64,000 bases of DNA from Lepus europaeus (GCF_033115175.1 NC_084831.1:77695502-77759501), one strand, 5' to 3'; shown: positions 11,489 through 23,503, counted from the stretch's first letter. Notes: a model not told the origin generated them from the sequence alone. A program made the numbers and translations.

Positions 11489-11508
11489 ACTACAACTCCC
11501 GGCGTGCC
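11489..11508 (+). promoter_or_regulatory. ZNF143/THAP11 (SBS-type) promoter motif
   Basis: The 20-mer actacaactcccggcgtgcc closely fits the ACTACAA(T/C)TCCCAGCATGC motif of ZNF143/THAP11, which sits near start sites of many CpG-island promoters. The only core departures are G for A and G for A in the right half. The start site would be expected within about 100 bases of it. Confidence 0.75.
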
Positions 11509-11571
11509 CCGCGCGTGCGGCGGCGGCGGCTCAGGGTGGGCGCGTGGCTGCCGCCGAGCTCCGCGCGGGAG
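11509..11571 (+). other. SAMD13: SAMD13 exon 1, non-coding (5' end unknown)
   Basis: The GC-rich sequence ends in gcgcgggag followed by GTAAGTG, a consensus donor. Splicing it to 15832 gives a leader without an upstream ATG in the part that can be read. The 5' end is set only by the ZNF143-type motif and is a guess. Other first exons may exist, as this gene has alternative 5' ends in other mammals (recalled, not checked). Confidence 0.55.
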
Positions 11572-14526
11572 GTAAGTGCTGGGCGGTGCGGCCGGGCTGG
11601 GGGCGCGCTCGCGCTCTCGGTCCGGCAGGAAGAAAGGAAACAGAAGAGCGCACCGTGAAGGCCCCCGCCCGCCCTCGTCTCTGCCGCGTGTCCGGTGCTC
11701 CTGCAGCTTGTCGCGTGGACTCCTGTCACTCCGGAGGGCGCTGGGGGTCGAGGCGTGCCCGGGCCGGCGGCGGCGCGGCTGTGCCGGCCCTGCCAGCGCC
11801 ACGCCCCCACGCTCGGTCTCCGGGAGACTGGCCCTCCCGGGCGCCCCGAAACTGAGCACAAACTCTCTCTCCTGCAAAGTCGTGGCCAGAAACTTTGCCC
11901 GAGTGTTGCGGCGCCGCCCACTCCGGGCTACCCCTCGCGTTCCCCGAGACGCCCTTCGGGGTGCGGGGAGTTCGGGCAGGGGCGGGCGGCTCCTGTGGGA
12001 CGGCGCTGCCCGGGGCCGCAACGGTGTTTTAAAAAACACAAAACGAAACAAAAAAATCAAAGGCAACAGTCTCCCGCCCTTCCTGACCCGCCTCCCCGCC
12101 TCCGGGGGAACCTGACGCTTGAGGTCTACAGGTCAATGCCGCACTTGCCGTCCTGTGCTGGATCGCAGGGCGTCTTGTGCTCCCCACCCCTCATACACTG
12201 CAGTGTCACTGCACGACCGACAGCCACTCACAGCACACACGTGACACCCACACAGCTCTGTGCCCCGCGGGGAAGAGGCTCCATGTGGACCGTTTGCGTT
12301 GGGTGAGGAGGGAGTGGGTGAGTGCTGGTGTATGTGTTTGTATTCACAAATGGCAACTTATTATCAAAGTCAGAACTAGCTGGAGAGTGGAACCTCCTGT
12401 AGTCAGAATGTAGTGGCCTTTGGGGCTTATTTTTTATAAAATGGGAGTGATTTACATCACCATACACTGGCTCAACACAAACTTGTGATCACAGCAGGCG
12501 AGGTGGAAGGGGATATCCTCTTCTCTGTGTAGGAAGAACTGCTTGGCAAAGCTTCACGGGAGCCCACCTCCTGTGATGTCTAAGGAGTGGTGGGGTGGAA
12601 CTACCTTTCCTTTGCCCCCGTTGCTCGGTGAGAGAATGTGGTGAGCTGAACGTGTATTTGTTCTGAGCAATGCCTCCTTCCTCCTTCCCCTCCCTCTGCC
12701 CAGAGCACTCACAGTCCAGGTCTCCCATTGCCCCCCACCCCCACCCCCCGTTCCATTTGGATTTGGTTGAAGGTTAATTCAGAAAATTCAGATTAAGTCC
12801 AAACACTTTATGGAATCTATTGGTGAAAGAGCTCTTTATTCCCCTAAGGGGCCATGGTTTTTGATCCACTGCGGTGAACGTCCTATGCTCAAAACATGGC
12901 ACTCAATTTATAAACACTTAGAATGGGTCCCCGAGTTATTGTTGTTTGGGGGCAATGGCAAAGATGGTTAGAGAGAACACTTGAAGTCCTTCCCAGCCAT
13001 GATCTTTCAGGAAGTCCATTTCTGATACCATTCTTGAAGTAAGTTGAAAGAAAAAGAAATTGACTTTGAAATTCGGGTTCCAAATTTATAATCTAGTGCC
13101 CTTCAAGATTACAGTAGAAAAAGGGGCAGGCAGCTTGCAGCTCAGTTCTGCCCCAAATCTACACATTATTACAGCAGTGGCAGTTAAGATTTTATAGGTT
13201 CCTGGGGAAACCTGTATTCTCAGTGCGATGTTGACTGGTTTTGTTGCTGCCTTGACCTAGAAGTGTGCAAATGGTGGTGGGTGTTTATTTCAGTGAAGAG
13301 GAGACCCCTCTGTGTTTTCAGTGTGTGCACAGAGCAGTTAATGGGCAGGAATGTTGTTCCTCCAGCAGTGGTTCCCAGCCAAGCACAGTTGCTGAGGTTG
13401 ACCAGGGCAATTGAAAAGAACTTGCCTAACCTCCTCCCAGTTTCCTTAATTGTTGATTTAAGGTGGTGGTTGGGAGACACTGAATTTAGGAGTTGGCACC
13501 CCATCATCTTATTCATATGTAACTCATACAGTCCCAGGTGCTCAATAGGTTGTAAAAGTTGGCTGAATATGTTGAATTATGCGTTATGTGCAACTGGGAT
13601 AAACAGAATTAAGCCTACCAGAACTAATTGTTTTTGTTTTGTAGAGTAATGTTTTGTTTATTTCAGTTTGAATTTTGACTGGCTTCACTGGGTAGGATGA
13701 ATGCCAAAATGAAGGAATGTGGGCGTTTTCAGGAGATCTGGTCATCTATTTTGCATCCTCTCTGAAATATGTTACTTCCTGCATAATGAAGTGAAAGGAT
13801 TTGCTGCTGGGCAGTGCTTTCCTTATTCTCACAAAGAGATTACTAAAAGCCAGCCCTGGGAACTTTGTCGACGAAGCTCTATTAGGGAAAAAGAGTGACA
13901 CAGAACTGCAGCTTCTGAGTGGTCACTGCTTGTAGCCTCTAAGCACTGCCTTCGTCTCTCTTTTTAGCGTATTTTTCCCATAGGGGAGAAAAAGAAATAG
14001 TTTGAAACGTGACATTCATGCTCAGAAAAACACCAGAGACGTATGCAGCAACAATAAAGGGGAGGGAGATAATAAAAGGCTATTGAGACAGTTTGTTTTC
14101 CTTTGTACAAGACAGGTGTGCTGAGAATTCTGCAGTTTTAGACTTGTGATTCATTCTCTTCCACTAATTGTGCTGAAGGTAGTTAGCAAAAGTGAACGGG
14201 CACACTGTAGCTTTAAAAAGTCAGCCATGAACCAGAAGGCAGTTGGTGCAGCTTGTGTGTGATTCCTAACGTCATGTTGGCTGCGAGCCAGCCTGGTTTT
14301 ATTTCACTGTGTCAAATTGTACCTCCTTATTGAATTCCTTTGCCAGCCTACTTTGTGAAAGAAAACATTGGGGTTTCTTTGGCTGTTCTTGATAAGCCTA
14401 TAAAAAATGATATGTTTTAGTTGCTTATAGGTAGGTTTTCTTTTTACTCTTCCACAAAAAAGGGAAAGAATAGTAATAATAATAAGGCAACGTGTAGTGT
14501 GATGTTGCAGAGTATCAATGTGAGTG

Positions 14527-14550
14527 TTTTGTTTTGTTTTGTTTTGTTTT
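14527..14550. repeat. (GTTTT)n pentanucleotide repeat
   Basis: About five tandem GTTTT units in intron 1. Confidence 0.9.
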
Positions 14551-14740
14551 CTGAGATGCTTAGAAAATGGTGAATGTGTAACAGTTTCCAACTGATGTGA
14601 AATCATTCTGGTAGCGTGGAGCAGCAGCACTCTGTTCCTGTCTACTCTGTAACGGAGTGTGAACGGATGCTAATATCTATATGTGTATTAAATGTTGGCT
14701 TTCTCTAGCAATTATTTAAGTGGCTTAGCAACTGGAAGTT

Positions 14741-14763
14741 TGTGTGTGTGTGTGTGTGTGTGT
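14741..14763. repeat. (TG)n microsatellite
   Basis: About 11 uninterrupted TG units in intron 1. Confidence 0.95.
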
Positions 14764-15190
14764 TTCAAGAGTAAAGATTAGCCCACACTTAACAGTGTTA
14801 TTTGCTAATCATCTACTTCTCTAACAGTGATAAAATCTTGTGAATATACTAAATGATGCACTTGCCGTTTCGGAGTAATCCCTAGAGAAGGAGTGCCGAA
14901 GTATAAAGTGATTTGAGAGAAAATGTCTTTAATTTATGGCTTCAGCTGGATAACAGCAAACACGTTTCAGGACTAGTTTTTGTTTGTTTTGTTTGTTTTT
15001 CTTAAAGCAGTTTTTTCATAACGTTTTCATCTTGCTAATTGCATATTGATTGTAGAGGGCTTTTATTTTATCACAGGATTTTAATTTTTTTTCCCTCATC
15101 CTACTAAACAAAAAGAGTGATGGATGCTACTATATCTCCTTAAATATTTTGATGATTTTACATAAATATAATGAGCTGCCTGGGCTCACT

Positions 15191-15214
15191 TACACACACA
15201 CACACACACACACA
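15191..15214. repeat. (CA)n microsatellite
   Basis: About 12 uninterrupted CA units in intron 1. Confidence 0.95.
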
Positions 15215-15831
15215 GAGCACCACCTTTCCGTACTAGGGCTGGCTGGCGTGTTTGTGACCTTCCTGCATTAACACAGCATGGCCATCTCATAGATGGGGTT
15301 TTTGAGTCTTTGCTTGTGAATATGTGAGGTAGGGGAATACTTGCTGACAAAAGCTTTAAGTGCCCTTCTGCATTGCAATGAAAAAAACGTAGAAGCCTGA
15401 GAAGTAGGGGGAAAAATACAATAAGGAAAGAAAAAATCACAGCCCATGGTGGGAGGGGGAGGAGATCCAGGATTGTTTTTCTCTACTTTGACTCGATTCT
15501 GAGTTGCAATGTCTTAAGTGCAAGCTTGGCACCCGGTGGAAGCTGTGCCAGTTCACACAGCACTTGTTTTGAAGGAGGATTCAGTTTCATTTGCAAATGC
15601 TTATTGTCAGGGCAGGCAGTGCCAGTACAGATGAAAGCACCCCAATCCGTCTCCTCCAGTCCTTTAGGTTTAATCACATCTCTCCAATCGCTGAGGGAAC
15701 TGGGGGTTTAAACAAACAGACGTGAACTGGTGTGAAGCTGTAAAAGGGACCATTATGTTTCCGATTCAGAATATCTATTCTTCTCTCACTTTCTAAGAAT
15801 TAAACACAAGCTTTTCTCCCTTATTGATTAG

Positions 15832-15863
15832 TTGCTGAAGTAAAGGAACCCTGCAGCCTTCCC
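15832..15863 (+). other. SAMD13: SAMD13 exon 2, 5'UTR part
   Basis: A pyrimidine tract (cttttctccctta) and AG at 15830-15831 mark the acceptor. The exon begins ttgctgaag. A second AG at 15855-15856 (ctgcag) could serve as an alternative acceptor 25 bases later without changing the coding region. No upstream ATG is present in this leader. Confidence 0.75.
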
Positions 15864-15916
15864 ATGCTATCTGTTGACATGGAAAACAAGGAAAATGGCT
15901 CTGTCGGTGTGAAAAA
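15864..15916 (+). CDS. SAMD13: SAMD13 coding exon 2 (N-terminus)
   Basis: Encodes MLSVDMENKENGSVGVK plus two bases of the next codon, ending at a consensus donor (aa|GTAAGTG). The peptide agrees with the N-terminus of mammalian SAMD13 as I remember it. SAMD13 is a short protein of about 100 residues that is little more than one sterile alpha motif (SAM) domain, a helical protein-protein or oligomerisation module; its partners and cellular role are not established. The first ATG has a poor context (C at -3), while the second, at codon 6, is strong (gacATGG), so some protein may start at Met6. The exon joins in frame to 44061 across a 28-kb intron. The segment before the SAM domain is polar and probably unstructured. 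Confidence 0.9.
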
Positions 15917-17204
15917 GTAAGTGAAGCTGGCTTTGAGTTCTGCCTCTGCAGACCACAGAGGGACTTGGTTTCTATTTTAGTACTTTTTGTTTAGCTACTA
16001 AAATACAGTTTGGGGGTTGTCTTGGTTTGTCTACACTCGCCACCAGCCTCACTTCTCCCCCTAACCCCACCCAGTTGCCTTTTTCTGTCTTCCATTTCCA
16101 AGACATCGATGACTCAGACATCAGAATGTGCCTGAAAGGTGAGCGTTATCAGGCTTTGGAGCAAGGGTGGCTGAAGATTTCAGCCCTGCATTCTGTTTAT
16201 TGAAACAAAAACTCAGAGCAACCTAGCCTGTGCCTTCCAAGACCTTATGCTACTAGAGTGGGGACAGAAAATGGAGTTTGAGTTTTTTTTTTTTTTTTTT
16301 TTTTAATAAAATCACTTCTCACTATCCAAACTGAGAGCTATAGTAAAGGAATGGAAAAGCTTCAGTAGGAATACTAAGTTTAACAACTTCCCTATTGTGA
16401 TGTTATGAGCTGTTTGTTGAATGTGAAATGTTTCATGATGTTCCATTTTAACGTGTGTTATCATATTTGAAACCTCTGATAATATTCGTATTTGTTGTAT
16501 AAGAGTTATATGCTTGGTTCTTTTAAATAGAAAATTTTATTGCATTACGTAGCATAGTACTCTGAAACAGAGCAAAAAGCCAACTTCCAAGAAGTCTGTG
16601 AGGATATTAAAGAAATGTGTATTCTCATTTAGGAGTTATAGCTAAGCTATAATCACTGTGATTACAAGGAGAAAGTAAGTACCAAGAGAGTGTTATCTGT
16701 TTCATTTTTTTCTGTGTCATTTAGTTTAAACTTGCTGTAAACTTGAGCTTTGGAAGAAACTAATTAAATGTAATCCGTAGAAACTGTGATATTTAAATGA
16801 GACAATGTGCTATATGTTCATGAATAGAAGGTATAGTTTGCTTCACAGCAAAGTTACATTAAAATTGACTTAATAAAATCAAGTTTTTAAAATTCTTGAG
16901 TGATTTATATGTCAGTGCGATTTTTTTTTTTTTCTCAAAGGGTTTCACGTTTGGAAGTTTCATTTGTTCTTTGGTGCAGGGTTTAGGGTGCTGCCCCTCT
17001 CACATTCTTGCAGTTTGGTATAGGTAGTTGTAAGAGGAATGGAAGAAATGGATGTTTATATGTGAGCTAATCCGGGCTGTGTGACAGTACTTTCTGCAGT
17101 GATGGAAATGTTCTGTACTTGGCGTTTTCCAAAACGGTAGCCGCAGGTCTGTGAGCTATTAAGGACTTGAAATGTGTCTAGTGTAACTGAAAAACTGAAC
17201 TGTT
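15917..17204 (+). other. SAMD13: SAMD13 intron 2, unique 5' part
   Basis: About 1.3 kb free of SINEs, with poly-T tracts at about 16287-16304 and 16921-16933. No second exon or known repeat is recognised. Confidence 0.6.
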
Positions 17205-17220
17205 AATTTTACTTAAATGT

Positions 17221-17296
17221 TTTTAAGATCTATCCATTTATTCATTCATTTGTTTATTTATTTTGTATTCCAAAGTCAGAGAAGGAGATGCAGAAG

Positions 17297-17327
<31 letters not shown>

Positions 17328-17586
17328 CCCATCCTCTGATTTACTCCCCAAATGGCTACAACAGCTGGGGCTGGGCCAGGATGAAACCAGGAGCCAGGAG
17401 CTTAATCTGGGACTCCCATGTGGGTGCAGGGGCCAAGGACTTGGGTCATCCTCTGCTGCTTTCCCTGAAGCATTAGCAGTGAGCTGATTGGAAGTGGAGC
17501 AGCCGGAACTTGAACCAGCACCCATATGGGATGCTGGAACTGGTAGGCGGCAGCTTTACCCACTGTGCCACAAGCGCCAGCCCCCA
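17221..17586 (-). mobile_element. C-type SINE, full length
   Basis: Reverse-oriented with an extended ATTT tail, GA tract, body and head 'cacaagcgccagccccc'. The flanks aattttact(t) at about 17206 and 17587 form the target duplication. Confidence 0.93.
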
Positions 17587-17589
17587 ATT

Positions 17590-20330
17590 TTACTTTAATC
17601 CACTTTAAAATGAACAGCTTTATTGTAGTATAATGACCATATAATAAATTGCATGTGTTTAGAGTATAAAATTTGGTAATTCACATATTTGTGTATACCT
17701 GTGTAATTGTGGCCACAATTAAGATAGTGAACATATCCATCACCCCCAAGTTTGCTTATAACTGCTTGTAATCTCTCCATCTCCTTTCCTGCCTGCACAT
17801 CCCTAAGCATCCATTGATGTGCTGTCACTGTAGCCTGCTTTTTCTAGATTTTTATATAAGTGGACACATAATTATGTATATATATATATGCTTATGTTTA
17901 TTATACACACAAACAAACAGAGCTTCAGAAACATCATGGAAAATGAAAATTAAAAGCTATTATGCATTTCGTGACTTTTTGAAGCCCCTCATGTGTATGT
18001 ATATGTGGCCTGGTGTCCTTCAGTTAGCAAAATTAATTTGAGATTTACCTATGTTATTACTTAGTTCATAACTTTTTATTACTGAGTGATTTTCCATTGT
18101 AGAAAGGAATATACCACAATTTGTTTACTGTTTATCCATCCGCATGATGATAGTCATTTGGATTGTCTCCATTTTTTAGCCATTACAACTAAAGCTGCTG
18201 TGATAGTCATGTGCAAGTCTCTGTGTAGACATATGTTTTCATTTTTTCCCCATAAATACTGAGGGATGGAATTGGCTGGGCTGAATGGTAGGTGCATGCT
18301 TACTTTTTAAGAAACTGCCAAGCCATTTTTCAAACTAGTTGTCCCATTTCCATTCCCTACATCGGTGTTCCAGTGCTCTAGTCGTTACATGCCCTCACAT
18401 ATTTGGTGCGAGCAATCCTTTTCATATTAGACATTATATTGCATGTGGTTTTAATTTTCATTTTCTTTGTACTAGCAATATTGAACATCTGTTTGTATGC
18501 TTATTTATCATCCCTGCATCTTCTTAGCCAAAGTCTTGTTCAACTCTTTTGCTCTCAGTTTTGTTGGGTTAGTTTTTTCCATGTTTGTCATGTAGAGTTT
18601 TTTTTATATATATTGTGAATACAAGTCTTTTATCATATAGATGAGTTGAGAATATATTCCTCTGCATGTGGCTTATCTTTTCATTCTCTCTGTAGTGTTC
18701 TTCAAAGTGCAGAAGTTTTTAAATTTTGATGAAGTCCCACTTAACAACTTTTTCTTTTATGGTTAATGCTTTTGGTGTCATATCTAAGAAAATTTTGCCT
18801 AACCCAAGGTCACAATGGTTATCTTCTAAAGTTTTGTAATTTTAGGACTTAGCACTATGACTTTTCAGTTAATTTTTGTTAGGTAAGCATTGAAGTTTTT
18901 TGTTTTTTGTTTTTGGTGTGGTGATAATGGTGTTTGGTTTGTTTGTTTTTTGCCTATGGATATCCAATTTTCCCAGCACCATTGGATCAAACATGTTACA
19001 ACTTTGTTGAAAATAATCAGTCATATATGTATGAATTTATTTTTAGACTTTATTATGGTCCATTGATGTTTTTGCATACACTTATGCCAACACAACACCG
19101 TTTTGATAACTGTGGCTTTGAAAACTGTAGCCTAAAACCAGGAATTGTTTGCCATCTAACATTTTCTTTTTAAGGTTATTTTTGGCTCTTTGCTTTCCAT
19201 ATGGATTCTAGAATCAACTCATCAGTCATCAGTTTCCACCAAAAATTAAAAGCATGATGGCATTTCAGTTGGCGTTGACATATTTCAATTTGGAAAGACT
19301 TTAAATTTTTTTTTTAAGATTTATTTATTTATTTATTTGAAAGAGTTACACACAGAGAGAAGGAGAGGCAGAGAGAGAAAGAGAGGTCTTCCATCTGCTT
19401 GTTCTCTCCCCAGTTGGCCACAATGGCGGGAGCTGCACCAATCTGAAGCCAGGAGCCAGGAGCCTCTTCTGGGTCTCACATGCGGGTGCAGGGGCCCAAG
19501 GACTTGGGCCATTTGGGCTTTCCCAAGCCAAGGCAAAGAGCTAGATGGGAAGTGGAGCAGCTGGGACTCGAACCAGTGTCCATATGGGATGCCAGCATTT
19601 CAGGTGGTAGCTTTACCCTCTACACTACATTTGTCTTCCAACAAATGAACACAGTATATTTCTCCATTTAGTTAAATCTTTAATTTCACTCAGTGATTTT
19701 GTATAGCTTTCAGTATTCAAGTCTTGCATGTTTTTGTCAGATGTATTCCTAGACAGATATCATGTTTGTGATGCTGTTACAGGTAGCACTTCTTTTTAAA
19801 TTTGAATTTCTAATTGTTCATTGCTAGTGTATAGAAATGCAGTTGAATTTTGTCTGTAGATCTGTAGCTTACAGTCTTGCTAAACTCAGTTGTGACATTT
19901 TGTAGATCTTTTTATAAATATGGACAGTTATGTCTTGTGAATAAAGGCAGTTTTACCTCTATTTTCCCTATCTGAACGCATTTTATTTCTTTTCCTTTCC
20001 TATTGCACTAAGTCGAATCTCCAGTAAAAAGCTGACAACAGGGATGAAAACAGGCATCCTTGATTTGTACCTCATCTTCATCTTTTTATCCTTGTTCTTT
20101 GGTATCTATGTGGGCTTTTTTTTTTCTGTCACCTTAAAATGTTTTCTTTATGATTGGTGTTTGAAGCAATTTGATTATGAGACTTAGTGTGTGATTTTCT
20201 TTGTTCCCTGTGATGAGTATTTGTGTTTTATTTCTGAGATCTGTGTGTGGGCCTAGTTTTCATTAAATCTGTATTTTTCATTTCAGACAATTGTAGTTTT
20301 CATCTCTAGAACTTCAGCTTGAGTGTTTTA
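17590..20330 (-). mobile_element. ancient L1M, 3' end and ORF2 part
   Basis: Reverse complement of an old L1 3' end: 'acagctttattgtagtata', 'gtgaacatatccatcaccc', 'ttttatataagtggacac', 'gtagaaaggaatataccac' and 'tggattgtctccattttt' are the usual landmarks. From 18,600 to 20,330 it is decayed ORF2 ('cagtcttgctaaactcag' near 19874). A SINE interrupts it at 19305-19640. Reading frames are destroyed. Confidence 0.8.
19305..19640 (-). mobile_element. C-type SINE
   Basis: Reverse-oriented SINE in the L1M. The tail, GA tract, body and 'catatgggatgccagcat' are clear, and the head terminus is decayed. Confidence 0.9.
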
Positions 20331-20384
20331 AATATATGTCTTCAATATTACTATTTAAATATTCAATATTTCCTCTAGCTTATT

Positions 20385-21033
20385 TTTTTAAAGAATTATT
20401 TATTTGAAAGAGAGAGGGGCCAGTGCTGTGGTGCAGTGGGTTAAGGCCCTGGCCTGAAGCGCCGGCATCCCATATGGGCACTGGTTCTAGTCCTGGTTGT
20501 TCCTCTTCCAATCCAGCTCTCTGCTATGGCCTGGGAAAGCAGTAGAAGAAGGCCCAAGTCCTTGGGCCCCTGCACCCACGTGAGAGACCTGGAAGAAGCT
20601 CCTGGCTCCTGGCTTCGGATCATCACAGCTCCGGCCCTTGCAGCCATCTGGGGAGTGAACCAGCAGATGGAAGACCTCTCTCTCTCCAACTCTGTCTTTT
20701 AAATAAATAAAATAAATCTTTAAAAAAGAAAGAAAGAGAGAGAGGCGGCGAGAAAGAGAGAGAAAGAGAGATCTTCCATCTTCCATTTGGGTTTACTCCC
20801 CAAGTGGCTGCAAAGGCCGAGGCTGGGCCATACTGAAGCCAGGAGCCTGGAACTCCACTCAAGTCTCCCACATTGGTGGCAGGGGTCCAAGGACTTAAGC
20901 TGTCTTCCCCTGCCTTCCCAGGCACATTAGCTGGGAGTTGGATTGGAAGTGGGACAGCCAGGATTTCAGTTAGCACTTCATTATGGGATGCTGGTATCCT
21001 ACATGACAACTTAACCCACTGTGCCACAATGCA
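20385..21033 (-). mobile_element. older C-type SINE split by a younger SINE
   Basis: The tail (20385-20416) and body plus head (about 20735-21033) of one reverse-oriented SINE are separated by a forward SINE at 20417-20727. The GA tract on both sides (gaaagagagag) served as the insertion target. Confidence 0.85.
20417..20727 (+). mobile_element. C-type SINE inserted in a SINE
   Basis: Forward SINE with an intact head 'ggggccagtgctgtggtgca', body and 'aaataaataaaataaatc' tail. It is less diverged than its host copy. Confidence 0.92.
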
Positions 21034-21039
21034 TCTAGC

Positions 21040-21145
21040 TTAAAATATAGCCATTGTTAGCACACGCATCAGCAAACTATATCCCACAAGTCAAATCTGG
21101 TTGACTGCCTATTTTTGTAAATAAAATTTTATTGACACAGTCATT
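21040..21145. mobile_element. hAT-type DNA transposon remnant (possible)
   Basis: 'catcagcaaactatatccc', 'ctggttgactgcctatttt' and 'gtaaataaaattttattg' follow the pattern of a widespread mammalian non-autonomous DNA transposon (…cagcaaactatggcccg…ctgtttttgtaaataaagtttt…). Only one end is present and I am not sure of the family name. Confidence 0.5.
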
Positions 21146-21179
21146 AAAAAAATATAGCCGTAATAACTGTTATTTCAAT

Positions 21180-22070
21180 GTCCTTATCTACTAATGCTAT
21201 CTTTCATATCATTTCTTAATTTCCATTGACTGATTTTTTTTTCATTATGTATTATATTTTCCTGCTTTTTTTGCATGCCAGCTAATTTTTTATTGAATGC
21301 CAGACATTGTGATTTTTTACCTTGTTGAATGCTGGATATTTTTTGTATTCTCATAAATATGCTCAATCTTTATCCTAGAAGGGCCTTAAGTTACTTGGAA
21401 AGAGTTTGTTCCTTTCAAGTTTTGCTTTTTAAGTTTGGTTAGGCAGGACCAGAGCTGCGTTTAGTCTAAGGTATTGATTTTTGCTCTTATACTGAGGTAA
21501 GATCCTTCTTTGTACTGTAACCAGTGCTCCTCAGTTATGAGATTTTCCTCTCTGCAGGTGGAGAAAAGTACTTTATCTACCCCTACATGATCTTCAAAGA
21601 TTGTTCCCACTAATCTGTTTGGGTCATTCTTCCCCAGACTCAAGTGGTTTCTTGCATGCCAGTGCTAATGAAGACCATGCTGAGCACTGGAGGGAACCCT
21701 CTGCAGACACCCAGAGTTCTTCCACTGTGCAGCTCTTTCCTCTGTAGAATTGCCCTGTACACAGCCTAAAAACCCCCAGGCAGTGAATGCAAAGGCTTTG
21801 CCTTTCTAGTTTTCTCTCTCTCAGTAATCACCATCCTTTATTGCCTGTGACCAACCATTTTGAGTGACACTATTTTCCTATGTTTTGTCTTGGTGGTTTT
21901 TTTTTTTTTTTCCCCAGTGTTTTTAAGCAGAAGGATAACTTTTACTCCATCTTTATTGGAAATAGAAGGTCCGGTTAATTTGCGTGCCCACAGAAGACAC
22001 ACATTGAACAGGGCAGAGATAAATTTTAATGCAGAATCCCCAAAAGCCTAAACTGCAAGGTCTAAAGGCT
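21180..22070. other. unassigned intronic sequence, probable ancient repeat
   Basis: 'ttgaatgccagacattgtga' and 'gttgaatgctggatatttt' (21,290-21,350) are repeat-like phrases seen in old mammalian LINE or LTR sequence, but I cannot name the family. The rest has a poly-T tract at 21900-21912 and no gene that I recognise. Confidence 0.4.
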
Positions 22071-22074
22071 GTTT

Positions 22075-22242
22075 TGTGGAGGGGCTGTCAGCGTTGTAGG
22101 GTGTTTAGCGGTGTCCTTGGCCTTTTCCAACCAGATATAATGGTACTCCTCTCCAGTTAAGACAATCAGAAACATCTCCAGATGTTGCTGAATGTTCCCT
22201 AAGGAACAAAACCATTCCCAGCTGAGAACCACTGCTGTAAAC
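22075..22242 (-). mobile_element. MER5A-type hAT DNA transposon
   Basis: Read on the plus strand it ends 'cccagctgagaaccactgct', the complement of the MER5A start (cagtggttctcaac…). 'aaacatctccagatgttgc' and 'gaatgttccctaaggaac' match its body. It is a non-autonomous fossil with no protein. Confidence 0.8.
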
Positions 22243-23503
22243 TAATCTCCACCTAAGGAAAGTATGACAACAGATTGGCCTTTAATTTGTAGTGGTCACT
22301 TCTGCAAAAGGCTCCTAAAAGGCAATGAAGTTTTAAATATTTCAGTTGACAGTTTCCTCTGTCTTCTATCTTTTGCCTCTTACTTTATAGATCATAGAAG
22401 AGAAAGGGAAAGAGGGGAAGAATGAAGCAAATGTGATAAGATATTAATATTTGGGGGAATTTGAGTGACGTTTACATGGGAGTTTTGTACTATTCTTGCA
22501 AGTTTTCTATGAGTCTGGGACTTTTAAAAACTAAAGCCACTTTATTAGTGCGGAGACTAAATTATTGCTGCCTAGGAAAGAAGGAATATTCCTGCCTAGA
22601 CTTGGGAACAGGGGGGGGATTAAGCATGGCCTTGCAAAGGTAAGATCTTTTGACTTTTAATTAAGACTTAGGCTCAGAGGTTAGATTTCACCTTGCTTTT
22701 GTTTCTTAATTAGCAGGAGAACGTGTAATAAATCACTTAATGTTTCTTATCTTATTTGTGAAGATTAAAAGAAAGCACTTGAATGTATTCGAGTGATATA
22801 GCAGTGATATTCTTTATTTTCCAATACAGAAAGCATCAGAGTGCCTACCATGAGCCATGCCTTGTGTAAACAGTCCTTGCAAATATTATCTCATTTAATC
22901 ACTGCTACATGTGATATGGTAAATATATTGCAAGTAAGTAAATGGGAGCATAGAAATATAATTGAAAATTATATGATAAAGTGGCAAACCTCAGGTTTGA
23001 ACCCAGCTCTTCTGACTCCAAAATGTAACTCTTTCATTTTCTCCTACAACTTCTATAACTATCCTCACTCCGTTCTATAAACTGAGATAGATCTGGTTTT
23101 AGGCAGTTGTGGGGCAGGCTTTTTCCAGGGCTGCATTGTGTATTCTTACATTGTTTCTGTAAGACAAGGAGCAGATGATTGAAACTTTTGAGGCCTTGTG
23201 ATTCGTCAGACTTGTGGACCTAAGTAACTGTGAAGAGATAATAAGCTTGACAGTTTTAAACAAACATCTTCCTTTCATTCATGCATTCCACTGAGGTGTC
23301 TAAAGTAGATGTTTGTCCAGATCTCTCTCGTTCTGCATCTTATGGGTCACTCTGATTTTGGTATGACCATCACCAAGGCTTAGATTCTACTTGAACTCAT
23401 TCAGAAAGGAAAAAATAATTGGATTTTGTATTTTATGTTCAGGGTCTTTAACAGTAATAATCAACAAAGCAATAATAAAAGCACAAACAGAAAATACCAT
23501 TAA
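22243..23503 (+). other. SAMD13: SAMD13 intron 2, unassigned sequence
   Basis: AT-rich unique sequence with no exon or repeat that I recognise. A short G run is found at 22613-22619. Confidence 0.5.

Larger units (their letters stand above)
11400..12070 (+). promoter_or_regulatory. SAMD13: CpG-island promoter of SAMD13
   Basis: About 670 bases of very GC-rich, CpG-dense sequence in an otherwise AT-rich window. It holds a ZNF143/THAP11-type motif, a strong splice donor (11572 GTAAGT) and no TATA box, as expected of a broad, constitutively open mammalian promoter. It lies 4.3 kb upstream of the SAMD13 start-codon exon and in the same direction. The long open frames seen here on both strands (up to 240 codons) reflect the lack of A/T stop codons in GC-rich DNA and are not genes. 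Antisense transcription from the island is possible, but nothing in the sequence proves it. Confidence 0.85.
12071..15831 (+). other. SAMD13: SAMD13 intron 1, mostly unique sequence
   Basis: About 3.8 kb almost free of SINEs, unlike the rest of the window. It contains microsatellites at 14527-14550, 14741-14763 and 15191-15214. A decayed repeat resembling a hAT-type element may lie near 13360-13520 ('agcagtggttcccagcc'). The SINE-free state just downstream of a promoter suggests regulatory constraint. Confidence 0.6.

Noticed and set aside
11344..12066. Long minus-strand frame (240 codons) and several overlapping frames in the CpG island
   Set aside because: GC-rich DNA is poor in stop codons. 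The predicted products are low-complexity Arg/Pro/Gly/Ala sequence in all frames, and a better explanation (promoter with exon 1) fits.
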